Part shown: positions 32,301 to 42,819 of the stretch, one piece after another
Numbering within the stretch: the stretch's first letter is position 1
Layout: each line of letters starts with the position of its first letter
NCBI GenBank assembly: GCA_021186555.1
Contig: JAJKFL010000003.1
Coordinates: 52,055,130-52,119,129, forward strand
DNA: 64,000 nucleotides
Source of the DNA: Reticulitermes speratus
Taxonomy: Eukaryota > Arthropoda > Insecta > Blattodea > Rhinotermitidae
Direction: 5' to 3'
Program-made: the position numbers and the translations under genes
The notes under the pieces: generated by a model
Seen by the model: the letters and a program-made list of their open reading frames with translations, nothing else
Database searches by the model: none
Told to the model about the DNA's origin: nothing

Positions 32301-35300
32301 TATAATTGATTATTTCTACCAACAAATGCACCAAGACAAGTTTGTCACTGTTTTCTTTATTCAAAGAGTGCCCCAGTACACATTTCGGCAATTATATTGC
32401 CATCATCAGGGGTTTTTTTTAAGTGAGCTGTTACATAGACCAATTCTTAAGTTATGTCATAACAGTGAGTCAATATTTGTTATTACCACTTCATAAAATT
32501 TTTTTGTATAATTAGTGGTATTGTTAATTTGCTAAAAGTTATTAAAATTAACAGTAAAATGGAGTGGTATATATAAACTATTTGCTGTGGTATACTTTAT
32601 TGATTAATTAATGGTAGCGTGGTCCTATTTTGCGGTGTGTGTTTTAGCAAATTAACAATACCACTAATTATACAAAAAAATTTTATGAAGTGGTAATAAC
32701 AAATATTGACTCACTGTTATGACATAACTTAAGAATTGGTCTATGTAACAACTCACTTAAAAAAAACCCTGATGATGGCAATATAATTGCCAAAATGCGT
32801 ATTGGGGCACTCTTTCAATAAAGAAAACAGTGACAAACTTGTCTGGGTGCATTTGTTGGTAGAAATAATCAATTATACAAAGATGCACGGTGAATATAAA
32901 GTGAAGTTCATAAAGACCTATATTTGTTTTTATGCACATCTCAAGTCTAACACATTAACAGTTTATCTGAGCAAAACATTTTACATTGTAGAGTACAGTA
33001 GGGCAAGTACAACAGTGACCCTTGCACCCACACCTCGGCTGTTTCTGATCTTTTGTGCAAAATAAACATTGTAAGGAGAACAGAAAGTATGTTTCATGTC
33101 CATTATGTGTTTTATGTGAATCATGATTTTTCGTATACAGTGGAACCCTGTTAAGAAGTCTTTCAAGGGACCAGAGGATTACGGACTCCTTAAGCGGGAA
33201 GACTTATTAAGAGGGAAGCAATAGGATTTCGGGACTTTAAAAATCAGACTTCTTACAGGGGAAAACTTCTTATGCAGGGACTTCTTATCTGGGTTCTTCT
33301 GTAATTGAACAAGAATTGTTACTGTGTTTGTGCATGTTTTAACTTGTGTATTCAGCAATGAACAGTGGTGTTCTGAACACATACGAAAGTTACCAAAGTC
33401 TCTTATTCTTAATAATAATTCTACACAGCTTTCTAACACCTCAATTTGTAGGTCTATGTATATGTAAATACATGCCATATTCAGTGAAATATAATATTAA
33501 AAGTGTTCCTGATTCATCATCTGAAAAATTGGGAGCACCCTGTAATCACGGTCACAATGTTCTGGGTAGGTATTTTCCTGAAAATTCAAAGCTGTGACTG
33601 GGGATCATCTTATGTTTGGGTAAATATGGTATGTGTATGTAATCGTAATATAAATGTACATAATATCATGAATGCTTTGTTGCTCATGTCTGAATAAACA
33701 CAATATTTGACCTGGTTGCAATAAGTACTGGAGCACAGATAATATGTAATTTAATTTCTTCTGCTGAATGCACCTGTTAAATATACACAAAAGCCTTCTT
33801 TTATAGCCACTACTTTTACACCTTTTTGCTTGAATGCCTCTTACCAATTTACACCACTTCTTAATTTATGCCCTCTCATTTTTGGTTTAATGCCCTTTGG
33901 CTGCTTTATTTACATTTTTTCTCGTATGGGAACATCATTTTTGATCTACGCCTTTTTTATTTATGCCCACTTTTTCAGGAACAAATCTAGGGTGTAAAAC
34001 AAGGCCTTGGTATCCATGTTTTGTACTTATATAGACTTGTTAAATACAGTAATATCATCACATTTTCCAAGTCATTCTTAACGGAAGTTATGTGTTTTTG
34101 TTTCCTGATGCACAGGTGATGATTCTAATAACTGGAGCTCACAAGGCATTTGCACTATATAAAGCAATAGAGGAAGGTGTTAATCATATGTGGACAGTAT
34201 CAGCTTTCCAACAGCACAGGCACACAATATTCATTTGTGATGAAGATGCAACTTTGGAACTGCGGGTTAAGACTGTCAAGTATTTCAAGGTATGTTGGTT
34301 ATATTGTTACTTATACATATAATTTTTGCGTAAGTATGTTACTTATTATTGCTTTCAACTGCTGAGATTATATGTAGCATCGGTGATAGATGACTATTAT
34401 GAATATGGAGCATTGGTGCAATAATATTGACAGGGGGGAACTAAAGTACTCGGAGAAAAACCTGTCCCAGTGCTACTTTATCTACCACAAATCCCCTGTG
34501 GACTGGTCTGGGATTGAATCCAGTCCTACACAGTTGAAGACCAGTGACTGTAACATGTGGCTTGTGATGGATTGCGTTACATGTGAGCGTGAAGAATGTT
34601 TGTACACTTTCACTTGAAGTGGGAAAAGGTGTGCATTCTGAATGGTCAGATGTTGCGGTCTGATGTAATACACACTGCTCGTTTTTTTTCTGATAGGAGC
34701 TGTGTGGCTGCTTGTAGCATTGCTTTCTGGCTTTGTCATCTTGTAGTGCCTTATTTAGATAGGCATGACTGTCTGACCAAAACTTCCTTGTTCAGTCAAC
34801 ATTACTGTCACAAAAGATTCAGCATTTCCCCTGAATTACTAATTCTATAAGAGCGAGATTTGGTGTGAAGGCACTTCAGATCTGGTACTAGATTTTCTCT
34901 GCTGGAACTTGATTGTCAACACTTATGGAATGAAAATCTGTATCATCTCAAATAAGCTGAAATAAGTGACATAAAATATTAAAATTTATTTGTAACCGTA
35001 TCAAACTCAAATGTTTGGAAAACATTTGATGGTGGTGATGATGATGATGATAATGATGATGATTATGATGATGGAGGCGGTGGCGGCAGTGGTGGTGATT
35101 ATGATGATGGAGGCGGTGGCAGCAGTGGTGGTGGTTGTGGTGGTGGTGGTGGTGATGATTATGACGATGGAGACGGTGGTGGCAGTGCTGGTGGTGGTGG
35201 TGCTGATTTTTCTTCTTTGGTGCAACAGCCTTTTTAGGCCAAGACCGCCCCAACTGATGATGATTATGATAATGGAGGCGGCGGCAGCAGTGATGTTGGT

Positions 35301-35601
35301 GGTTATGATGATTATGATGATGGAGGTGGCAGTGGTGGTGGTAGTAGTAGTAGTAGTGTAGTAGTTAGTAGTAGTAGTAGTAGTAGTAGTAGAATGCTTA
35401 TAGGTACTTTAGCTCTAATGGTATGTATTCCTGTACTTAATTATTATCTATAAAACAGAGAGTTGCTATTGTAAGGTTCTGTTTTCTGTGGCATATGGAG
35501 TATCATGAAAGTGTGGTTGTGCACCTGTTACATTACAGAACCTGTGGAGTGTACATAGTCAGTTGGTTGATGCACCATGGTCTGACTTTGGCGATAAGTA
35601 A
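29349..35601 (+). CDS. Gnpda: Glucosamine-6-phosphate deaminase (isomerase), 6 exons, 276 aa
   Basis: Coding exons: 29349-29472, 30244-30345, 30724-30906, 31486-31670, 34116-34289, 35539-35601 (stop TAA 35599-35601). All junctions are GT-AG and in phase. The enzyme converts glucosamine-6-phosphate and water to fructose-6-phosphate and ammonia in the cytosol, opposing the first step of the hexosamine (chitin precursor) pathway. Recognised family blocks are GLPTGSTPLG (phosphate loop), [25 protein letters not shown] (catalytic Asp/His/Glu region), [17 protein letters not shown] and [12 protein letters not shown]. The length equals that of the animal GNPDA1/2 proteins. The last exon ([20 protein letters not shown]) keeps only the VH..LVD core of the usual tail. 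The fourth intron (2.4 kb) contains a hammerhead-bearing inverted repeat. An AATAAA at 35644-35649 could be the polyadenylation signal. Confidence 0.97.
29745..30030 (+). mobile_element. tRNA-derived SINE, type B
   Basis: Head GTGGCACAGTTGGTTGAGGC, B box GGGTCTGATTCC (mutated), body GGGGTCGACTCAGCC to GGGCCTGTCCAGGCC. It lies in the first coding intron of Gnpda. Confidence 0.83.
31795..31975 (+). mobile_element. Type D SINE, diverged, 3'-truncated
   Basis: ATCTTAGGTGGTAAGGTGGCTA... is a decayed head, followed by GGAGTTTGACTCCCAGCAGG (B-box region) and CAGACTGGCCCTGGAGTCCACCCAGCC. It is in intron 4 of Gnpda. Confidence 0.65.
32371..32413 (-). ncRNA. Hammerhead-like motif (left arm)
   Basis: Minus strand: CUGAUGA (32409-32403), extra U, stem II GGCAAUAUAAUUGCC, GAAA (32386-32383), then UGUGUACUGGGG. 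The core boxes are intact; stem I (CCC/GGGG) can pair only if the cleavage dinucleotide is CU instead of the required UH, so activity is doubtful. Confidence 0.55.
32766..32808 (+). ncRNA. Hammerhead-like motif (right arm, sense in Gnpda intron 4)
   Basis: CUGAUGA (32769-32775), extra U, stem II GGCAAUAUAAUUGCC, then AAAA where GAAA is required (G12 changed to A at 32792), UGCGUAUU and GGGGC. The G12 change should abolish cleavage. Confidence 0.5.
33138..33301. mobile_element. Short TIR element (MITE), TA-flanked
   Basis: The ends CAGTGGAACCCTGTTAAGAAG and CTTCTTATCTGGGTTCTTCTG are inverted and lie between TA dinucleotides. It is 164 bp with no coding sequence. It lies in intron 4 of Gnpda. 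Confidence 0.75.
34395..34570 (-). mobile_element. Type A SINE, diverged
   Basis: GGAGCATTGGTGCAATAATATTGACAGG...CTCGGAGAAAAACCTGTCCCAGTG matches the body of the type A SINE on the minus strand; the B box (GGGATTGAATCCAG) is still visible. It lies in the last intron of Gnpda. Confidence 0.65.
35029..35392. repeat. Compound trinucleotide microsatellite
   Basis: GAT, GGT/GGC and AGT runs (ATGATGATGGAGGCGGTGGC repeats), interrupted at 35195-35255 by TTCTTCTTTGGTGCAACAGCC... It lies in the last intron of Gnpda, about 150 bp before the final exon. Long His- or Val-rich open frames here are artefacts. Confidence 0.9.
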
Positions 35602-36477
35602 CAACTGTGTCGGAGTACCATCTGCACATCACGGCCACAAAGAAATAAATTTCGCAGTGCAGCAAGTTCGTTTTGCAGCTTTCGTAGCAGAAGGTACATG
35701 GAGAAGAGGAGTAAATTTCAGCATTTCATTACCTGGATTAGGTAAACTGTTAACACTGTTGGTTCCGCAAGTACACTGTAATGATGTGCATATTTGATTC
35801 CTTCATTTAGTTTGTTTATTGAAAAATGTATCTGTCAAATTACAAAGGATTTGTCATTGTTTCTCGCATTTCATGCTACATATTGTATTTGTTGTTATTA
35901 CTATTATTAATTTAACATGTAAAGTTACGTGTTATTCATATGAGTATTCTTTGGTTGATTTAGGTGTCAAGGTTAGCATAACAGGCCAGTAAGTAAAGGT
36001 CTTTTGTCCTCTTCCTACATTCAACACGCAGCATTTTAGGAACAGTGGCATTTCTGGCTTTGGAGATGTCATTTTTGAGACATTGTGAAGTGCAGAAGTT
36101 ATCATGTGACAGCGGAGACACTTGAACGCTGATGATCATGTGGAACTATTGTCACTGTGCTTATAAAGTTACAGGTCCCCTGGCATGAGGAATAAGTACA
36201 ACATAATCAGTTTTAGAAGTTTCATGTTCTGACAATAGCATGTATTAAGATTATGGTCTTCTCATATGTGACACAAAAGTACTCAGTAGTTGGGTACCAA
36301 CGTTTTGGAGGAACTTGCTGCCTTCATCTCACTGTAGATGGAGGGAATACATTATTCTGAAACATAGGCACCTTTCTACTAATTACATGATGTTCCATCT
36401 TAATTCTCTTTATTATTGTCACCTGTTTTTTCTCTTGTCCAAGTGTCTGCAGGATATGTTCTCATGTATAGTAACAG

Positions 36478-36778
36478 GTAAAGCAATCCCATTACAGGCC
36501 TAGACAGGCCCTGAGGGGTCAAGGAGGTTGAGGCTCCCGATTTGTAGACAGTCGGCACTTGAAGGTGGTAAGGTTGTCAGCCCTACGCACTGGCCGCCTT
36601 TACCCCCCAGGAAATATTCCTGGTACTCATTTCTGTTAGAGGCTGAGTCGACCCCAGGGTTATATTGCGACCAAAACGATTATGTCAAGGAATTAATTCC
36701 AATGACACCATCGGGAATCGAACCCGCGACGTTCCGGTTTGTAGCGTAGTGCCTCAACCAACTACGCCACCAGCGCGC
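36478..36778 (-). mobile_element. tRNA-derived SINE, type B
   Basis: Minus strand: head GCTGGTGGCGTAGTTGGTTG at 36775, B box GGGTTCGATTCC, body with GGGGTCGACTCAGCC, tail GGGCCTGTCTAGGCC near 36500. Fold-back remnants of the CGUC family (GGTACCAACGTTTTGGAGG) lie just upstream at 36290-36315. Confidence 0.83.
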
Positions 36779-37344
36779 CCCTTCTCATGTATAGTGCACA
36801 GCATAATTTAAGAATTAACAGTTTCAAGTAAAACTGAATGACATGATCATCTTCCTTAAAATAGAAATCAAAGTGCAGCATTGTAATGATAAGTAAATAG
36901 TGATTGGAAACAATAATATAGAACAGTGATGGTAATCACTAAGCTCTAATTCAAGAGAGTACAGTTCACATAAATAGAAGTGTAGTGTTTTTCATTTTAT
37001 ACCATAATGAAATAGGATGAAGCTGGGTTGAGTCTTCATTTTTAATTGTTCATTTTGGATCTTACTTTTATACTTATTTATGAAACTTATGCTACAGTTC
37101 ACAATATTATGCTATCTTCTAGCACAAGTGTCTTGTTGCACTCACTCTAATGAAGTACATTTCCATGCCTTACTACACACTTTTCAGGTGTGCATAGCTA
37201 TTCCAAATGTTTCTGCCACATGTGTTAAAAATCAGTGTTGGCCATGAAATAATGGAGGCAGTTGGGCTGTGTTTGCCAGGGATTTTATTTTCATTCTATT
37301 AAAGAATGCAAGATCTGACGTTCACACATTGGTGTTGCTGAAGT

Positions 37345-37510
37345 TTCAAGTCTTCTGGGATGTCACTCTTTGTCATTGGGCACGTAGTTCCTGGCATTTT
37401 GAAGGGTCCCAGTTGTCTTCATCTTCATGGTCAAGTAGTTGGACTCTTTGACCCTGAAGATAGAGGCAGTATTCTCCAGCCTGCTTTACATGGCATCACA
37501 TCCTTGAAGA
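37345..37510. repeat. Fold-back repeat, CGUC family, diverged
   Basis: CTTCTGGGATGTCACTCTTTG and GGCATCACATCCTTGAAG are inverted ends; the centre holds CTTCATGGTCAAGTAG and CTTTGACCCTGAAGATAG, a readable CUGAAGA box on the plus strand at about 37454. Confidence 0.65.
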
Positions 37511-38261
37511 CATGAATATTCAGCTATTAAGGAACATGCATATGGAACTGTGTACCTAGTACCTATGCATTTTGGGTTCAATTACGAACCTGAGGAGATC
37601 ATTTAAGCACATACATTATCAGAATGTTTCCTTCTTCCATCATGTGACAGCATCATAATGTGGACCTACCCACATTCACCATTTGCCGTTGTCACTTTGC
37701 CATGTGGCAACTGTTTGCAATAATCAGCCGTCGTGTCACAGACAAGTGTCACTAATTGTCCTTGTGAACTGTGCAAGAGAAATGGTGTAACTGAGTTGGA
37801 GAAGATGAAATCTAGTTTCCAAGTCACAACAGAGATATCTGAAGCTCGCTGTAACGTTGAGGTACAATTCAGTTACTGTGATGCTTGCAGGCCAATGAAA
37901 TGTATATGTGGATAAGACTGTGATTTAGCCTCTTGGTAAATGGAAACCAAGAGGAATTTTGTGACAAAGAGCATGTGGGTTATTGAGTAAGTGTTGTATT
38001 GTATTTTTATTACAGTATATTTATATATAAAAGTGTGTTTATACTGGCCTATGCAATAAAATTAATAATTTTTATACTCTGAATTTTCAGCTTCGAGAGA
38101 TACTTGCTCTCAACGTTTCATATGTTACATACTCTCTATTGTATATTAAATGACTGGTAATATTTTTGGGGATGTCACAGCCTACAATGTCATAAAATGA
38201 TTATTCTTGCAAATAAATGGAATTTATAGATATATTTCATGGAATGCTTTACCCCTTTAAG

Positions 38262-38690
38262 GACGAACCATAATCTGCTGTATTAAAGACCCAGTCCGTA
38301 CCGCGCAGTAAACACACTGCATCTCGGCTATAAACAACCTATCAGCTAATTCTGTAAAGGACAAAACTCGCTGTTTCTTCTGAGATCCATACAAAACATA
38401 AAACACTGTGTGGGCAGAGCATAGAATTTGTGAATGTTAAACCTGGTGGTATATATAGTACCACTGGGCTTTAAAGGCTTAACGATAACTCTGAGCCATT
38501 TAGCTCGTACCGCGCAGTAACACACTCCACTCGGCTATAAAAACCAGTCAGTTAATGCTGTATAGGGAAATAATCGCTGTTTGTTCTGAGATCCATACAA
38601 AACACATAAATACACTGTGTGGGCAGAACATAGAATTTTTGAATGGTAAACCTGGTGGTACATAAAATAACCACTGAGCTTTAAAGGGTT
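38262..38690. repeat. Tandem pair of about 210-bp repeats
   Basis: The segments 38275-38478 and 38490-38690 share ACCGCGCAGTAA, CTCGGCTATAAA, CTGAGATCCATACAAAAC, ACTGTGTGGGCAGA and AACCTGGTGGTA in the same order with moderate divergence. Part of the unit (CACTGTGTGGGC) also appears at 18748. Function unknown. Confidence 0.8.
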
Positions 38691-38694
38691 ATCT

Positions 38695-38850
38695 GCGGTC
38701 TTCTGGGGTATTTCGCAGCGTCGTGTGGTAATTGTTTACCGACGTTTTGGGACCGATATGTTGTCCAAAACGTCGGTAAACAATTATCACACGACGCTGC
38801 GTAATACCCCAGAAGACCGCTATTTCATCAACATTGTGGCGGAAGCCTGA
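38695..38850. repeat. Fold-back repeat, CGUC family, compact copy
   Basis: Nearly perfect arms: GCGGTCTTCTGGGGTATTTC and its inverse GAAGACCGC end, with CAGCGTCGTGTGGTAATTG / CAATTATCACACGACGCTG. The CUGAAGA part of the centre has been lost, leaving GGACCGATATGTTGTCC and AAAACGTCGGTA. Confidence 0.85.
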
Positions 38851-39114
38851 GATCAAGGTTTAAAGGGTTAATCAGTTGTCTGTCTTTTATGCTGAAATTT
38901 CATGATTGCAGATTATTTGAAGGCTCATAAATGATGGTATGTATTTTCTTGTAGGGTAATGGTGTATATGGAGTACAGCACTTTGTAAGTAAATAATTTT
39001 TCTTATAATGAATAAGGTTATGTGAGCTACAAAAAAAATATCTACAGTTGTTGCTCTTTTGTAAGGGGGGTTCATGAGTGCATGTGAATAAAGGGTTGGC
39101 TATGCTTGCAGTTA

Positions 39115-39965
39115 CAGTCAATCCTTGCTATCCACATATTCCATGTTTGCGGGCTTGTTGTATCCGGCTCGGTCCCGGTAGGAACGTATCTCGGATGTTG
39201 TTCCGGGAGGGACGGAGCTCGAACCTCGGGTTAGGACGGGGAGTCGGTCGGGCTGCTTGTTGTAGTAATAAGCCCAGTACTTGAGAATTCTGGAGTTTAT
39301 TAAGTGTAAGCAGTGTGCTCCTTACAATGAAGTTGAGGCTCAGGAGTCGATAGCCAACCTCGATGCTGGTCTGACTGCGTCTTTCTGCGACGATGTCCTT
39401 CCTACTCTCTCGTCTGTTCGAGAATGTCTATATGATCAAGGATGACTAGCGTCCAGAGTCTCCTTGGTCTCAACCCTTGTACCGCGCATGACCGTCCTGC
39501 ATGACACACGGTCATGAGACAGACCTTAACACGGGCATAGGTCGAGATACAGTAGTACACATAAGTAAATGTACCAGCAAATCTACATGCGTGTGACTAT
39601 TATGCGTCACTATATGCAAAATGACAATGTACCAATCCAAAAAAAAACATATATCTATGAACTATACAACAATATATCTATGAACTATACAACACGCTCA
39701 TTCGCGCGAAATAAAGTGCAACCCATTTTTTGCTATTCACGGGCACCTCACGGCAGCAGGCAAAAAATTTTGAGACGCCTACCGTGCAGTGTTGCAGATG
39801 GGCTCCAGCAAGGAGAGGCTGCTTCCTTGTTCTTGCGGCTCTCATTTTTTATTATTTTTGTAATTAATAAATGGCATCCAAGTGTAGTGTAAGTGCAAGT
39901 GAAAAAGTTCCATATTTATGAGGTTTTCTAGGAACCTAACCACCGCGAATAGTGAGGATTGACTG
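39115..39965. mobile_element. TA-flanked TIR DNA transposon remnant with a GC-rich insertion
   Basis: The ends CAGTCAATCCTTGCTATCCA and the inverted TAGTGAGGATTGACTG lie between TA dinucleotides, typical of Tc1/mariner/pogo elements. The inner part 39150-39560 has a different, GC-rich composition (GGCTCGGTCCCGGTAGGAAC...), starts with TGTTGTATCC and could be a nested LTR-like insertion; I could not define its ends. No intact transposase. Confidence 0.65.
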
Positions 39966-40477
39966 TACTCTTATATGAAACAGAAATTATATAAATATGT
40001 AAAACAAATGAAAAGAGAATGATGAAGTGCATAAACTATCCACAAAACAGACTCTGTTGAACTTCACATCAAAATATGCTTGCACAATACTTAACCAAGA
40101 TACTTGCACATACTACATAGATAACAGCAAATTCCAGACTATGTTATGTCACATTCCAGCACATGGCAATCTTCACTTTGGAGCTAGTTATTCAAAAATT
40201 ATTAGGGGAATGAATATGTGGATGCAGTGTCTGTTTCCTTAGCTAACATAAGCAACATGTGTAAATTATATTCACTCATGTGCAAACAATTATATAACCT
40301 TTGACCCGTAGTTCTGTCACCATCCAAAAGTGAAAAAATTAAGTACATGAACCCATGACAGCATGTTGAATTGCACCAACTTCATATTGTCCCCTCATAA
40401 AATTTAGGAAGCAAAAGACTGCCCCTTCCACCCCCTCATTTCTGAAGTCCCTATCCAACATATTATATATCAGTCAC

Positions 40478-40715
40478 CATAGTGACTAGGCTACAGGCTG
40501 GATGACTGAAGATTCTGGGTTTGATTTGGCAGGACCAGAGATTCTTCTCTTCTTACTGCATCCACACAACGTCTGAGACCATCTCAGCTTCCTACCCAGT
40601 GGGTACTGGGGGCTATTGCCATGGGATTAAAACAGCCAGGACATGATGGTGACCACATGCCTTTTAAGAGTGTGGCATGCTTCATTTAGCACAGGGACAA
40701 CTTTACCTTTATTTT
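40478..40715 (+). mobile_element. Type D SINE, diverged
   Basis: AGTGACTAGGCTACAGGCTGGATG is a decayed head, followed by GGGTTTGATTTGG and later GGGTACTGGGGGCTATTGCC and CAACTTTACCTTTA, in the order of the type D SINE. Confidence 0.55.
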
Positions 40716-42059
40716 TATGGTGATATAATTAAAGGAATAAAATGGAGGGTAGAGTTACCTGAACCAAATGAAGTATAGCAAAAGGGAAGTTCATAGATGC
40801 CTGAAGACCCTACCATGGATTGCACACTCTTGAGTTAACTTGTGTGAATGGTTCATTTCATAGCTTTTAAGTCTAAGTAATGCATCCTATATTTCATAAT
40901 ATTTGTTTCTCTGGGCTGCACATAATATATAACTGGGTGGAAGTGCAACTCAAATCAGAAATTGTTAATCTACAGACATGAACTGACTATGGTACAGTTT
41001 ATGCAGTATATATTATTGTACAAATGACAAAAGGGAAGATGATAAATTGTCTTGGATTTCAAGGGACTGTAAATGCTTTACTGATAAGAACTGGAAACAG
41101 CAGTTGATAGATATGAGATTTATAGATACATGCCAAAATGTATGTATAGTACTTTCAGTGGTATTAAGAGTCAGTCAATGTGCTTAAAGGAATGAACGTG
41201 CAAACTCTTATCAGTATTATATGAATGTCACAGTTCAGTTTTATAGTACCACTGGCTGCAGAGATTTCAGCATAGTCTCTCACAAAAGTCTAACACCAAC
41301 AACTCTTTTATTAACATAATGAGATTAAATTTTGTATCTCTCAATAAAAAAGTGAGAAAGTAGGCCTAAACTTCACTTTGCCAATTGAGTTGCAGAATAA
41401 TTATAGCTGGGGTGGGACAAATGTTTTTGAGAATTGAGTGGATGTGGTCCTATGTTCTTACACATCACACACGTTTAAAAACGGAACAGAGCACAAATTG
41501 TTGTTCAACATAATCCTTCAAATCCGCCACGAACCAATGCCCAAGAACGCATTCATGTACAGTAACCATGAATATCACCATTCTTCCTTGGGCATACATA
41601 GAACAAATTCTGTATCCGAACGAATGAACGTGCATGAATAGAATTATTGTTAGAACACACATCGAGTTAAATTTCGATACGTATATTATTATCCGCGCGA
41701 ATTACAAAACCAGATAACAGTTGTATTAGTGATACAAATAATATTGTCCTATAATCATGTCAGTGACGACTAAACAATACTTCTGGAACTCGGAGCTCGT
41801 ATCCACACATTACAACGCTCATATCCATTTATGATCTCTGTTCTTTACCGTTCGTACATTACGCACTCGTGCATGAAGTCTGTGGCGTGGGTGGGCTATT
41901 GGTGTGGTGCGTGCAACAGTGTGGACGAAGGAAGTTCGTGTGCAATAAGAACGAAGAGACTGTGTGCTTGAATACCTGTTTCACAATAGTCTTTTTTTGC
42001 GATGGCTCTGTGCATTAAATATATAGGTGGTTAATACAGTATATTGCTCATTATTCAAG

Positions 42060-42722
42060 CGTCAATTTTAGGTTATGTTTAGGTTACGTACATAAAGTCT
42101 TGTACTAGATATGAGCTTATAAATCAGAGCCTTAGGAGTCCGTAAAATTGCGCAGTGAATGCGTGTCGCTGATAATACTAACGCTGCAGAGTGAGGCTTC
42201 CCAACGGATATAGTCTAATACCATTTTGTCCATTACAACAAATCTGACAGCTATTGATGAGCTCAACAGTGTGCAAATGCGGTTGATAGGGACAAACATT
42301 TATAGGTTGGTGATATTACTTAATTTCACACTGTAGAAGCACACACTGTTAAATAGTTAAAGCTGCGGGTTGGCGTACATGTTTTGTTTTTGTGTTTCAT
42401 TTAGGTTACGTTTACATTATGTACGTGGGTCTTACAATACATGCGAGAAAGATCGGCATAGATCAGAACCTAGACGTCTGTAAAGTTGTGCAGTGGACGC
42501 GTCTCGTTACCAATACTGCAGAGTGAGAATTCAGAAAGGCTCTTGCTTAATGAAATTTTCTTCCATTATAACAAACATGACAGCTATTAATGACAAACTC
42601 TTTAGTATGTAAATGTGGTTGATTGGGACAAACTTTTATAAGGTTAGTGATATTATTTAATTTTACATTGTAGAAGTACACACTGGTAAATAATTAAAAC
42701 GGTGGTTTGTATTACATGTTTT
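42060..42722. repeat. Tandem duplication of about 330 bp upstream of the Cep135 ATG
   Basis: The segments 42066-42378 and 42405-42722 share, in order, AGGTTACGT, CAGAGTGAG, TGACAGCTATT, GTGGTTGAT(A/T)GGGACAAAC, GGT(T/A)GTGATATTA, TTGTAGAAG and ACACACTG, with about 20-25% divergence by eye. It lies in or near the 5' UTR/first intron of Cep135. Confidence 0.8.
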
Positions 42723-42819
42723 GTTCTAATATATTTCTTTTGACACTTTAAATATTACTGTTCATACCACAATTAATTTTACTGTTCTTCTAGGTGAACA
42801 TTTTAAATGTATTGATATA

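Larger units (their letters stand above)
32300..32910. mobile_element. Large inverted-repeat element with two hammerhead-like motifs
   Basis: The arms 32307-32541 and 32644-32875 are inverted copies over more than 200 bp (for example GACCAATTCTTAAGTTATG and CATAACTTAAGAATTGGTC). The loop is about 100 bp. The right end reads AAAGATGCACGGTGAATATAAAG, the inverse of the ACCGTGCAT end motif. Each arm has one hammerhead motif facing the loop. It lies in intron 4 of Gnpda. Confidence 0.85.
35602..42819. other. Intergenic region Gnpda / Cep135, including the Cep135 5' region
   Basis: No protein-coding exon was recognised. It contains SINEs (36478, 40478), fold-back remnants (36285, 37345, 38695), a duplicated 210-bp segment (38262-38690), a TA-flanked TIR element (39115-39965) and, at 41.6-42.0 kb, a more CpG-rich stretch that is a candidate Cep135 promoter. 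A splice acceptor (TTCTTCTAG, ending at 42793) 26 bases before the Cep135 ATG shows that a non-coding first exon lies upstream. Confidence 0.5.

Noticed and set aside
35007-35361. His-rich, Thr/Ile-rich and Met/Val-rich frames
   Set aside because: Translation of a trinucleotide microsatellite in an intron of Gnpda.
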